From the NCBI GenBank assembly GCA_903928915.1, contig CAIYSL010000121.1, positions 1 through 52,190 on the forward strand: a DNA stretch of 52,190 nt, given 5' to 3'. Each line of letters begins with the position of its first letter. The stretch's first letter is position 1. Source of the DNA: an uncultured Syntrophobacterales bacterium. GTDB lineage: Bacteria; Desulfobacterota; Syntrophia; Syntrophales; UBA5619. The notes under the pieces were generated by a model. The model ran no database searches and was not told the origin of the DNA. It saw nothing but the letters and a program-made list of their open reading frames with translations. The translations under genes were made by a program, and so were the position numbers. Below are positions 8,255 through 16,669 of the stretch, piece by piece.

Positions 8255-9742
8255 TCATCCGCCCAGGGCCGGGAACTGGATGGTGAAGATGGACCCCTTC
8301 CCCTCTTCCGACGCAACCTCGATCAACGCTTTGTGATTTTCCAGCAATTTCATCGTAATCGACAGGCCGAGCCCGGTTCCCCGGGATTTGGTGGTAAAAA
8401 ACGGGTCGAATATGCGCTTCAGATGCGCCGCGGGGATCCCCACTCCCGTATCCTCGATCTCGATCCCTACCCCCCCGCCGCCCGTCGGGAACGTCCGCAC
8501 CGTCACCGTGCCGCCCTTTTCCATGGCATGAATGGCGTTCAGCATGATGTTGATCAGCACCTGCTGAATCTGGTGCCGGTCGACCTTGACCTGCGGCAGG
8601 TTCCGGCCCCGTTCGAAGCAAGCCACGATGTTGGCATTCTTCAACGGCACGTTCAACACGTCCAGGCTCTTCTCGACGATGGAGTTGATCTCTTCCGGCT
8701 TGTATTCGGCCGCCCGGGGCCTGGCGTAATCCAGCATGTCCTCGACGATCTTTTGGATCTTTTCGATACCCTCCAGGGTGCTCCCCAGGAGCTGTTTATC
8801 CATTGCGGGGATGTCACTGTTTCTGGCCATGACCTGCGTGTTGATCTTGATCCCCGCCAGGGGATTCCGTATCTCATGGGCCACCCCCGCAATCAGCTCG
8901 CCCATGCTGGAGAGTCGCTCCGAGAGGAGCAGTTTTTCCTCCGCCTTCTTCATCTGGGTAATGTCCTTGCAGATCCTCGACGCGCCCACGATCTTGCCCG
9001 CGGCATCCCTGAGCGGAGAGAAGGTAACGCTGACCGTGAGTTCCCGCCCTCCCTTGGCCAGTCGCTTCACCTCCACGTTGGAGATCACCTCCCCCTTCCA
9101 GACCCGGGCGATCAGCGACTGAAACCGTTTTTCCTCCCGCGCCTTGAGGGGATCGCCTTGGGGAAACAGGAACCCGGAACTCCTTCCCAGGACCTCCTCT
9201 TTGGCGTAGCCGTAGATCTTCTCCGCCCCTTCATTCCAGTAAATGATCCTTCCCTCCAGGTCCACCACCGAGATGGCGTCCCCTGCTTTCTCGACGATCG
9301 ACTCGAGAAAATTCCTGGTCTCGATCAGCTCCTTTTGCAGCCGCACCTTCTCGACCATCAGGTTGTAGCCCTCGATCGCGCGGTTTACCACGAACGGGAA
9401 GGCCTTCGCGCATTCCGCGGAACGGTTGATGTAGTCGAAGACCCCCTCCTGCATCGCCTGGATGGACATCTGGGGATCACCCTTTGCGGTTACGAAAATC
9501 GTCGGGATGCCCATTCCCGATCGGTTGAACCGCCGCAGCCATTCGAGGCCGTCTCCGTCCGGAAGGGAGTGGTCCAGCAGGAGCACATCGAATTTCTCCT
9601 CCCGGAGCTTCTGCAGGCATCCTTCGCCGGATGAAACCGTCTCCACCGCATAGTGGTCGCCGGCCTTCAGGAGCGAGGCTTTTATCATCGCGATGAAATC
9701 AAGGTCCTCCTCGGCTACCAGTATCCGGATGATACGACTCAT
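8255..9742 (-). CDS. Soluble hybrid histidine kinase REC-PAS-HisKA-HATPase
   Basis: 495 residues without membrane segments. An N-terminal receiver (1-120, phosphoacceptor D57 in VLLLDHSLPDGDG) is followed by a PAS domain (about 145-265, DAISVVDLEGRIIYWNEGAE), a HisKA domain (H289 in GVAHEIRNPLAG) and a HATPase with N box, GVGIP and GTGLGL boxes. In the receiver the usual switch lysine position reads YINRS, so its signalling may be non-standard. ATG at 9742 has AAGGAAC upstream. The kinase lacks a periplasmic sensor; the receiver suggests it sits mid-relay, taking input from another kinase or sensing through PAS. It forms an operon with the adjacent NtrC-type regulator. Confidence 0.9.
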   Translation of the reverse strand: MSRIIRILVAEEDLDFIAMIKASLLKAGDHYAVETVSSGEGCLQKLREEKFDVLLLDHSLPDGDGLEWLRRFNRSGMGIPTIFVTAKGDPQMSIQAMQEGVFDYINRSAECAKAFPFVVNRAIEGYNLMVEKVRLQKELIETRNFLESIVEKAGDAISVVDLEGRIIYWNEGAEKIYGYAKEEVLGRSSGFLFPQGDPLKAREEKRFQSLIARVWKGEVISNVEVKRLAKGGRELTVSVTFSPLRDAAGKIVGASRICKDITQMKKAEEKLLLSERLSSMGELIAGVAHEIRNPLAGIKINTQVMARNSDIPAMDKQLLGSTLEGIEKIQKIVEDMLDYARPRAAEYKPEEINSIVEKSLDVLNVPLKNANIVACFERGRNLPQVKVDRHQIQQVLINIMLNAIHAMEKGGTVTVRTFPTGGGGVGIEIEDTGVGIPAAHLKRIFDPFFTTKSRGTGLGLSITMKLLENHKALIEVASEEGKGSIFTIQFPALGG

Positions 9743-9856
9743 GGCAGGTTCCTTATTTCTTCCTGATAGGGCATTCGCAGGCGGTTGTATCCGGCTGCGG
9801 ATGCCGCAGATATCGGCAGTACGGCGCATGGAGGGGGGAAAACGGGCTGGCTGGGT

Positions 9857-10891
9857 TCACTCGCCCTTTCCGAAGGGACAGCGCGGATAGCGGCATTCCC
9901 CGCAGTGGAGACAGAGTCCCCCATGTCCGAGAGCGGCAATCTCCCTCCGGCTCAGGCGCTCGCCGGCCAGGACCCGGGGAAGCACCAGGTCGAAAATGGT
10001 CGTTTCGTGGTAAAGCCCGCAGGCCGGAACCCCCAGGACCGGGACGGAGCCGATCGTTGCAATCATGAACATGGCCCCGGGGATGACCGGTGCACCGTAC
10101 AGGAGGTCCGTTCCGCCGGCCTCGATCACGGCCTGCCGGGTGACGTCATCGGGATCGACGGACATCCCTCCGGTGATCAGCAGGAGATCGGCCCCCTCGG
10201 AAAGGAGCCGCCGGACTTCCCCGGCGATGATGCCGATCTCATCGGGAGCGAAGGCGACGCGCAGGACTCGGGCGCCGACTGCCTCCATCTTCCGCCGGAG
10301 CAGGGGCTCGAATTGATCCTCGATCAGGCGGGAATAAACCTCGCTGCCGGTTATCAGGATCCCCGCGTTTGCCCGCCGCAGCGGCCGCACCCGAAACAGG
10401 CCGGCGCGGGAGCGGGCGATCGCGACGGCAGCGTCGACGATCTGCGCTGAAATCACCAGCGGAATGGCACGGACCGCTGCGACGATCTCGCCCCTTCTTA
10501 CCGGGCAATTCGTATGCCGCGAGGCGCACATCACCTCTGCGAGGAGGTTGATCTCGGTCAGGGCGGCGGCGTCTGCCTTGAACAGTCCGTCGTGCGCGGC
10601 CACCAGGTTGAGCTTCCCCTCCCGCGGCTCGCCTTCCCAGCGCACCCCCTCGCCGCAGAAGGCAGCGGCCATGGCAATGGCGGCGTCATCCTCATGGAGC
10701 TGTCCTTCCTCGACATCGAGGACGTACAGATGACGCTTTCCCAGCCGCTGCAGATGGCAGACGTCGTCCTCGCGAACCCTGTGCCCCTTCCGGAATGCCG
10801 GTCCTTTGAACTCGCCCCGCCGGATCTCCGTGATGTCATGGGCCAGGACGGTTCCCACGGCGTCCTCGACCTTGATCAGCCGTTTAGTCAT
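9857..10891 (-). CDS. Molybdopterin-binding (MoeA/MogA-domain) protein with C-terminal Cys motif
   Basis: 344 residues. The central and C-terminal part has the molybdopterin-binding fold of MoaB/Mog/MoeA: ILITGSEVY, then GADLLLITGGMSVDPDDVT with the GG-S-D residues that hold the pterin, and VIPGAMFMIATIG. It is shorter than a true MoeA (about 400 residues) and its N-terminal half is divergent. The tail has C-x2-C-x2-C-x4-C (LCLHCGECRYPRCPFG), suitable for a metal or 4Fe-4S site. It overlaps the FmdE-like gene by four bases (ATGA). Probable role: handling Mo/W cofactor for the adjoining AOR or the reductase; not proven to be a molybdotransferase. Confidence 0.75.
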   Translation of the reverse strand: MTKRLIKVEDAVGTVLAHDITEIRRGEFKGPAFRKGHRVREDDVCHLQRLGKRHLYVLDVEEGQLHEDDAAIAMAAAFCGEGVRWEGEPREGKLNLVAAHDGLFKADAAALTEINLLAEVMCASRHTNCPVRRGEIVAAVRAIPLVISAQIVDAAVAIARSRAGLFRVRPLRRANAGILITGSEVYSRLIEDQFEPLLRRKMEAVGARVLRVAFAPDEIGIIAGEVRRLLSEGADLLLITGGMSVDPDDVTRQAVIEAGGTDLLYGAPVIPGAMFMIATIGSVPVLGVPACGLYHETTIFDLVLPRVLAGERLSRREIAALGHGGLCLHCGECRYPRCPFGKGE

Positions 10892-11466
10892 CGTTGCTCG
10901 TAATAACCTCTTCCCTGACAGGCGAGGCACATGCCGCCCTGAACGACGGGGTACGCCTCACCGCAGCGAGGGCAGATCGAGACCTCCCCTTTCTTGCTTT
11001 TCCCGTGCCACCGGTTGACCCGGACGGGCGCCGAGGAGAGCATCCCCCGTCCCGCCCGCTCAATTTCTCCGAGGAGGACGTCGAGCGGGAGTTCCTGTTT
11101 CGGTACCAGCCGCATGTACCAGTTGTACACCGCGGGGAAACGGCGGGTCTTCTCCAGGTCGAGCCAAACCCGGGTCCCTTCCCGTGTCCGCTTGTCATAG
11201 AGGGTCAGGGCGAATTTGTCCCAGTCGACCACCTTCAGCCAGCCGTTCCCGATCGTACAGGGGGTGAAGAGCTGAACGGCATCGGGCAGGCAGTGGATCG
11301 TCTCCACGATCGCATCCGCCTCCACGCCGGTGCCGACATGCTCCTGCGCCAAATCCACCATGAACCCTCCGATCACGACACCGGGGGCCTTCCACCCATG
11401 GAACCGTTCAATCGTTTCGGCGAACTCCCGGTATGTTTTCCCGCAAAGGGTAAGCGCTGTTGGCAT
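10888..11466 (-). CDS. FmdE-family (formylmethanofuran dehydrogenase subunit E-like) protein
   Basis: 192 residues. The N-terminal domain has the FmdE features APGVVIGGFMVDLA and HCLPDAVQLFTPCTIGNG, including the D-A-(I/V)-Q and TxCTxGN blocks. The C-terminal 40 residues carry a zinc ribbon, CPRCG...CLACQG. FmdE-like proteins accompany molybdenum and tungsten enzymes in anaerobes; a direct role in formylmethanofuran chemistry is not implied. Start: ATG at 11466 fits the domain; a GTG at 11490 is an alternative. Stop and next start overlap by four bases, so this and the MoeA-like gene are translationally coupled. Confidence 0.8.
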   Translation of the reverse strand: MPTALTLCGKTYREFAETIERFHGWKAPGVVIGGFMVDLAQEHVGTGVEADAIVETIHCLPDAVQLFTPCTIGNGWLKVVDWDKFALTLYDKRTREGTRVWLDLEKTRRFPAVYNWYMRLVPKQELPLDVLLGEIERAGRGMLSSAPVRVNRWHGKSKKGEVSICPRCGEAYPVVQGGMCLACQGRGYYEQR

Positions 11467-11560
11467 CTGATTTCCCGTTTCCCGCACCACTCGGCTGATC
11501 GGCCCCGGCCCGCCCCCGGATCGGAATATGCTGTGTCACCCGGGACGAGGATCGTACGTT

Positions 11561-11977
11561 CTACATGACCGACATGATCGTTGTCAAGCGCGTCAGCAGC
11601 AGCGGGTGGGCGAACATCCCTGCAATCCTCACCCGGCCACGCAACAGGTGGGCCGCCACCTTCCGTCCTGCCTCGTCAAGGCACCAGGGAAGTCCGCCGA
11701 CGATTCTCAGGGTGTTCAGATCGGTCACCCGGTCGGCGGTGGTCCGGATGATGAGTGCGGGGACACCGACGATCCCCGCCTCGATCCGGAGCCGCCCGTC
11801 CTGAAAATCCAGCGTCACGGCCGTTTCGATGTCGGCGAGGTCGATGGCAACCACCCCCTGCATGCGGCGGAAGACCGCCAGCTTTTCCCGATGCTGCATC
11901 AGGTTGGTGGTCAGCAGCTCGGCGATGATCCCGGCGAAGGGGACCTCTGCGGCGCGATTGTCTACCAATCCGTCCAT
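11561..11977 (-). CDS. SCP2-like lipid-binding domain protein (tentative)
   Basis: 138 residues. Pattern AVTLDFQDGRLRIEAG, then LIIRTTADRVTDLNTL, then AAHLLRGRVRIAGMFAHPLLLTRL follows the SCP-2/alkyl sulfatase C-terminal fold, in which a beta sheet and a helix enclose a hydrophobic ligand. The start ATG at 11977 shares one base with the stop of the Fe-alcohol dehydrogenase (TGATG), so the two are coupled. A second SCP2-like gene lies on the other side of the dehydrogenase. Sequence similarity is inferred by eye; a ligand cannot be named. Confidence 0.55.
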   Translation of the reverse strand: MDGLVDNRAAEVPFAGIIAELLTTNLMQHREKLAVFRRMQGVVAIDLADIETAVTLDFQDGRLRIEAGIVGVPALIIRTTADRVTDLNTLRIVGGLPWCLDEAGRKVAAHLLRGRVRIAGMFAHPLLLTRLTTIMSVM

Positions 11978-13140
11978 CAAAACGCCCTCCGGTAGAGGTC
12001 CAAAACCTCGTCGACGGCGAGGATCGGCCGGGGGTTGTTGACGATCGCTCCGTCGGAGAGGCTCAACGCCGCCGCCTTCTCCAGGTCGTCCTCCTTCACG
12101 CCCGCAGCGGACAGCCGCAGGGGATGGCCGATCCGGCCGAGGAAGGCGGCGATCTCCGTCACAGCGCTGCGGGCCGCTTCCTGCCCGCCCTTGCCCCCCT
12201 CCGGGGTTCCCAGCGCCTCGGCAACCATGGCGTAGCCCTCGGCCGCTTCAGCGAGGTTGAACGACATGACGTGCGGCAGCAGGATCCCGTTGGCGATCCC
12301 GTGCGGAACCCGTGCCACGGCGCCGAGCGAGTGCGCCATCGCATGGGCCAGTCCGACCATGGCGTTCCCGAAGGCCCACCCGGCCATCAGCGCCGCGATC
12401 TGGACCTGGCCGCGGGCAGCAAGGTCCGCGCCGCTCTCGATGCAGCGGGGAAGGTGGCGGTGCAGCAGACGGATTGCGTGCAGGGCCAATCCGTCTGCAA
12501 CCGGTTCCCGCTGCACCGACTGGAGCGCTTCGATGGCGTGGGTCATCGCGTCCATCCCGGTCGACGCGGTCAGGAGCGGCGGCAGTTTCTCCGTCATCCG
12601 CGGGTCGAGGAGGGCAATCCGGGGGGTGTTGAAGTGCTCGACGATCAGGATCTTCTGCCCCTTTCGCTCGTCGAGGATGACGGCCATCGAGGTCACCTCG
12701 CTGCCCGTGCCGGCCGTGGTCGGGATGACGATGTGCGGCGTCTGCGGCCGGGTGAGAAGCTGGATCCCTTCGAAGTTTTCGAGGCCGCCGCCCTCGGTCA
12801 GGAGAATGCACACCCCCTTTGCCGTGTCGATGACGCTCCCGCCCCCCACGCTGACCACGCAATCGGCGCCCTGCGCGCGGGCGTACGCCGCCGCCCGGTT
12901 GACGACCCCCATCCCGGTATCCTGGGATACGTCGCTGAACAGGCCGACGCACCTCTCTCCCAGCGCCTTGACGACTGTCCCGGCGAGCCCTGCCTGCATC
13001 ACCCCCGGATCGGTCACGACGAGCGCCTTCCGGCAGCCGAGTCCGGCCGCTTCCACCCCCACATCGCCGGCGCATCCGGCACCGAAGACGACCTTCGTGG
13101 GGCCGAAATAGACGAACGACAAATCCCGATCGTACGCCAT
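11977..13140 (-). CDS. Iron-containing alcohol dehydrogenase
   Basis: 387 residues, the normal length for group III alcohol dehydrogenases. Visible are the nucleotide motif GGGSVIDTAKG near residue 95, TTAGTGSEVTSMAVI, and the metal-binding region GMDAMTHAIEA with histidines in HAMAHSLG and VPHGIANG. The enzyme interconverts an alcohol and aldehyde with NAD(P). GAGGAGG precedes the ATG at 13140. It sits between two SCP2-like genes and downstream of an aldehyde ferredoxin oxidoreductase, so the operon can take an alcohol to the acid level, or the reverse, through the aldehyde. Confidence 0.9.
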   Translation of the reverse strand: MAYDRDLSFVYFGPTKVVFGAGCAGDVGVEAAGLGCRKALVVTDPGVMQAGLAGTVVKALGERCVGLFSDVSQDTGMGVVNRAAAYARAQGADCVVSVGGGSVIDTAKGVCILLTEGGGLENFEGIQLLTRPQTPHIVIPTTAGTGSEVTSMAVILDERKGQKILIVEHFNTPRIALLDPRMTEKLPPLLTASTGMDAMTHAIEALQSVQREPVADGLALHAIRLLHRHLPRCIESGADLAARGQVQIAALMAGWAFGNAMVGLAHAMAHSLGAVARVPHGIANGILLPHVMSFNLAEAAEGYAMVAEALGTPEGGKGGQEAARSAVTEIAAFLGRIGHPLRLSAAGVKEDDLEKAAALSLSDGAIVNNPRPILAVDEVLDLYRRAF

Positions 13141-13170
13141 GGGACCTCCTCGCCCGCAGGCTCGCCCCCT

Positions 13171-13596
13171 CTACGGTCCGTCCGGCCAGACGGTGTCGAT
13201 TTCACAGAGGAGATCGATCACCTTATTGACCGTCTTGATATTCCGTACCACGTAGGTCAGGTCGCCCTTGAGCTTCAGTTTCCCCTGCATCAGCGCCTTG
13301 GTGGAATCGACCTCTTTCTTCGCCACCTGCTTCCAGCGAACGTAGTCGCCCGACATGACGAACTTGGCCGTTTCCGCCTTTGCCTTGTCGCAGATCAGAA
13401 AATCCCGGACCTCGCCGTGCCAGTAGTCCGTGAACAGGTAGATCGCCTCCGGGATCCCCCGCTCCGGATCGGGGTTCACGATGATCGAGACGCTCCCCTC
13501 CCAGTTCTTTGCGATCTCCTGGTACTCCTTCGATCCCGCGATCTTTTGCTTCCACGCCTCGAGCCATTCCTGGGTCATCGCCTGATAGTTCGCCAT
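13171..13596 (-). CDS. SCP2-like sterol/lipid carrier domain protein
   Basis: 141 residues. The C-terminal half (SGDYVRWKQVAKKEVDSTKA, then MQGKLKLKGDLTYVVRNI) has the SCP-2 family pattern of a helix, a glycine turn and the xGxLxxxGd strand. SCP2 domains bind acyl-CoAs or other hydrophobic ligands. ATG at 13596 is chosen for its GGGAGGG ribosome site; an upstream in-frame ATG at 13632 overlaps the AOR end. Position between AOR and the alcohol dehydrogenase suggests it shuttles a poorly soluble alcohol or aldehyde between them. That is inference. Confidence 0.7.
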   Translation of the reverse strand: MANYQAMTQEWLEAWKQKIAGSKEYQEIAKNWEGSVSIIVNPDPERGIPEAIYLFTDYWHGEVRDFLICDKAKAETAKFVMSGDYVRWKQVAKKEVDSTKALMQGKLKLKGDLTYVVRNIKTVNKVIDLLCEIDTVWPDGP

Positions 13597-13628
13597 CGCG
13601 CCCTCCCTTTCCGGCTGTATGGTATCCG

Positions 13629-15497
13629 TCACCTTCCGCTCGCGAAGAGCCGCTCCCCGAGTTCGTCGAGTCCCAGCTCCCGAAGTTTCTCCTTCCGGGG
13701 GATACCGCGTTCATCCAGCCCCCGGAGGGCGTAGTACTCATTCTTGAGCCGCTCCACATCGGGGACCGAACCGGCGGCGGCGCCCTCCGCAAGCGGCGTC
13801 ATGATCCGTTTCGGCAGACAGTCGTCCTTCGCGGTCACGCCGAGGAGGTTGTTGATCCCCCGTTTGAGCATCCAGTCCCGGGCGCCGCAGCGCATCAGGT
13901 CGGCGAAGCTGTAATCGAATCCCGTGACAGCGTTAAAGGCGTCCCGGATCGTTTCCGGCTGCAAACAATCGACAAGGTAGTGGCAGATCGCCAGCGAGTT
14001 CCCCAGGATCCCGTAGTTCTCCGCGTGGTACACGAGCTCCGCCTTCCCTTCGCTCGTCGTCCCCCGGTAGTCGTCCTTCATCGGGAACAGCTGGGGCCAG
14101 GAGGCCATCCCCTGCTCGGTGGCAAGGACCGCATGCTGCAGGTGGCAGGCGCCGCGGTTCGACATCATGTACGCAAGCCCCATCCCGTGGAATCCCCGCG
14201 GGTCGTGCATCGGGAGATCGAGCCCCTTGACGTGGACCACGGCATCCTCGGCCTGCGGTCCGATCGTTCGGGCCGCGGCCAGACTCCCCTGTGCGAGGAG
14301 GCCGCCGAATCCCTCGCGGCGCGCGATCCGGGGCAGGAGCCGGAGAACGGCCTCCATATCCCCCCAGCGCAGCTCGATCCCGTCGGTCATCTCCGGCGTC
14401 AGGACTCCCTTCTCGGTAAGTTCCATCGCCCAGGCGATGGCCGACCCGCAGCTGATCGTATCCATCCCGTACCGGTTGCAGAGCTCGTTGGCCTTGATTA
14501 CCCCGGCGAGGTCCCGGTTCATGATCATCGTCCCGAAGGTACCGCAGGTCTCGTACTCCGGCCCCGGCCCCTCCTCCGTCCGGAACGGTCCGTCGTCCAC
14601 CCGGACGATCCGTTTGCATGCCACGGGACAGTGGGAGCAGGCGTGGGCGCGGGTCAGGTAGGTCTCGGAGAGGGTGGGGCCGCTCAGGGCGGCGGAGAGG
14701 TCAAAGTCTTCACCCACGGTCCAGTTTCGCACCGGGACATCGCCGTTGATCATGCCGATGTCCATCCCGGCATCGGAACCCATCGCATGGAGCGACCCCG
14801 CCAGGGCCGAATCCTTGATCTCCCGGAGGGCCGCTGCGTGGGCCTCCCGGTACCGGCCTTCGTCGGCCTTCCCCAGCTTCTTGGTCCCCCGCACGGCGAT
14901 CGCCTTGAGCCTTTTTGCCCCCATCACCGCGCCGAGCCCGGTCCGGCCTACGAAATGGCCCTTGTCGTTCCCGATTGCCGCGAACCGGACGCCGTTCTCT
15001 CCGGCGGGACCGATGGCGAGTACCTTTACCCCGGGGTCGTCCTGTTTGATCTGATCGGTAGCCGCATAGATGTCCATGCCCCAGAGCGCCGTCGCGTCGC
15101 GGAGGCACGCCTCTCCCTCCCGGAGGGAAAGCATGACCGGCGCGGCTGCGCGGCCGGTGACGATGATTCCGTCAAACCCGGCCCGCTTGAGTTCCGGGCC
15201 GAAGGTCCCGCCGCAGGCCGACTCTCCCCAGATCCCGGTCAGCGGGGATTTTGCGCACACCGCAAACCGCGAGGTCCCGGGAAACCCGCTTCCGACCAGC
15301 GGACCGGTCATCACCATCAGCGGACACTCCGGGGCCAGGGGATCGGCGCTCAGGGGATATCCGTCGAGGAACAGCTTCGCACCGAGCGAGCTCCCCCCGA
15401 TGAACGCTCTTTGCAGCGGTTCGTCAACGCGGAAATCCCCGCAGCGGCCCTCCGTCAGGTCGACACGAAGATACCGCCCGGCATACCCGTTTGCCAT
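13629..15497 (-). CDS. Tungsten-type aldehyde ferredoxin oxidoreductase
   Basis: 622 residues, typical of the AOR family. N-terminal domain: LRVDLTEGRCGDF, FIGGSSLGAKL, GPLVGSGFPGTSRFAVCAKSPLTG and WGESACGGTFGPELK. The 4Fe-4S cluster ligands are C-x2-C-x3-C in ACSHCPVACKRI near residue 290, with a fourth Cys in LAICHY near 490. The bis-pterin binding segments GPAGEN and DPRG are present. AORs oxidise aldehydes to acids, or reduce activated acids, using low-potential ferredoxin. AGGAGGTG precedes the ATG. It is the first gene of an operon running to the MoeA-like gene, which would supply the pterin cofactor. Confidence 0.92.
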   Translation of the reverse strand: MANGYAGRYLRVDLTEGRCGDFRVDEPLQRAFIGGSSLGAKLFLDGYPLSADPLAPECPLMVMTGPLVGSGFPGTSRFAVCAKSPLTGIWGESACGGTFGPELKRAGFDGIIVTGRAAAPVMLSLREGEACLRDATALWGMDIYAATDQIKQDDPGVKVLAIGPAGENGVRFAAIGNDKGHFVGRTGLGAVMGAKRLKAIAVRGTKKLGKADEGRYREAHAAALREIKDSALAGSLHAMGSDAGMDIGMINGDVPVRNWTVGEDFDLSAALSGPTLSETYLTRAHACSHCPVACKRIVRVDDGPFRTEEGPGPEYETCGTFGTMIMNRDLAGVIKANELCNRYGMDTISCGSAIAWAMELTEKGVLTPEMTDGIELRWGDMEAVLRLLPRIARREGFGGLLAQGSLAAARTIGPQAEDAVVHVKGLDLPMHDPRGFHGMGLAYMMSNRGACHLQHAVLATEQGMASWPQLFPMKDDYRGTTSEGKAELVYHAENYGILGNSLAICHYLVDCLQPETIRDAFNAVTGFDYSFADLMRCGARDWMLKRGINNLLGVTAKDDCLPKRIMTPLAEGAAAGSVPDVERLKNEYYALRGLDERGIPRKEKLRELGLDELGERLFASGR

Positions 15498-15531
15498 GGT
15501 TCACCTCCTGTTCCCGCGGCCGGCGACCTAT

Positions 15532-15580
15532 GGTTGCCCGTACCCGCCGGCATATGCCGACGCCCAATCGGCAGGATCAA
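15532..15580 (-). promoter_or_regulatory. Possible AOR operon promoter with 12-bp palindromic operator
   Basis: On the minus strand TTGATC is followed after 18 bases by CATATG, a plausible -35/-10 pair. The -10 lies inside the perfect palindrome CGGCATATGCCG (15548-15559), suitable for a dimeric repressor. The AOR ATG is about 50 bases downstream. Weak by sequence alone. The remainder of the 300-base gap 15498-15797 shows no gene and no convincing terminator for truA's neighbours. Confidence 0.35.
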
Positions 15581-15797
15581 GGAATGGGATGGACACTGAT
15601 CGTACACTGTCCGTGCGTACCTGCCCCTGCTGGAGATAGAGCGGGGACAGGAGTCATCAGGGAATAGGAAAACCGACAGCCCTGCCGCGCCTCCGCCGTC
15701 TGCGCCGATGACGGAAAAAAGAAGGCCACTGAGTATGAGCGGGAAACAGCGGGATGCGAATGTACCCTATCACAGATGCCCGTTCACCTGCAACGCG

Positions 15798-16613
15798 TTA
15801 CTGATCCAGCCTCCGGCCCTCGCCGCGCCCCGATTCGCGTAGGACCAGAGGAAACGGTGGCAAGGTGAGCGGCTGAAGCCGGTCCCCCTCGTACAGGACC
15901 TGGGCGAGGAACAGCCCCGAAGGGGGCGCAGTGCACTGGGCGGGGAGGGGCGACGCGGAGGTCAGCATCTGTTCGACTTCGGCGGGACGGAGACGTCCGC
16001 GCCCCGCCTCCACCATGATACCGACGATACGACGGACCATCTTCCAGAGGAAATGGGAAGCGGCGATGCGAACGACGATCAGGCCGCCCCAGGCGGCAAC
16101 ATCGGTCCGGTCGATGCGGACCTCGGTTGAGAGGTGTTTGTCGATCCGCTTGTCGGCAAAGGAGGAAAAATCATGGAACCCCCGGAGGCTCTCCACCGCC
16201 GTCCGCATCAGGCCCACGTCGAGCTCATCCTTTACCCACCAGACGTACCGCTTCCCGAATGCCGTTCGTTCACGCGAGATGAGGTAGAGGTAGCTCCGCC
16301 CCCGGGCGAGGTGACGGGCATGGAAGCCGGGCGGCGCCTCCTCAACCTTCAGGATATTCACGGGAGCGGGCAGCAGATCGTTCAGACCGCGCAGGATCCG
16401 CGGAGGCGGGAGCCGGTGCGGGGCATCCAGGTGTGCAACCTGGGCGAGCGCATGAACGCCGGCATCGGTCCTGCCCGCCCCCTGGAGATCGACCTCCCCG
16501 CCGAAGAGTGCGCGCGCCGCATCGACGAGCGTCCCCTGGACGCTCCGGGCGTTTGTCTGGGTCTGCCAACCGCTGAACCCGGTGCCGTCGTACTCGATCG
16601 TCAGCTTGTACAT
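15798..16613 (-). CDS. truA: tRNA pseudouridine(38-40) synthase
   Basis: 271 residues. TruA signatures are clear: LTIEYDGTGFSGWQTQ at the start, catalytic D50 in GAGRTDAGVHA, FHARHLARGRSYLYLI in the middle, and SHFLWKMVRRIVGIMVEAGRG towards the end. The enzyme isomerises uridines in the tRNA anticodon arm. The family start at 16613 is used; an ATG at 16673 overlaps the preceding stop as ATGA and would add 20 residues, so coupled initiation there is possible. It lies downstream of the NlpC/P60 gene. Confidence 0.93.
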   Translation of the reverse strand: MYKLTIEYDGTGFSGWQTQTNARSVQGTLVDAARALFGGEVDLQGAGRTDAGVHALAQVAHLDAPHRLPPPRILRGLNDLLPAPVNILKVEEAPPGFHARHLARGRSYLYLISRERTAFGKRYVWWVKDELDVGLMRTAVESLRGFHDFSSFADKRIDKHLSTEVRIDRTDVAAWGGLIVVRIAASHFLWKMVRRIVGIMVEAGRGRLRPAEVEQMLTSASPLPAQCTAPPSGLFLAQVLYEGDRLQPLTLPPFPLVLRESGRGEGRRLDQ

Positions 16614-16669
16614 GCACCGCGAAGGAACGGAGGCGGTCCTGCCGTGAGCCGGTATGCGGTCCCGTCGGT

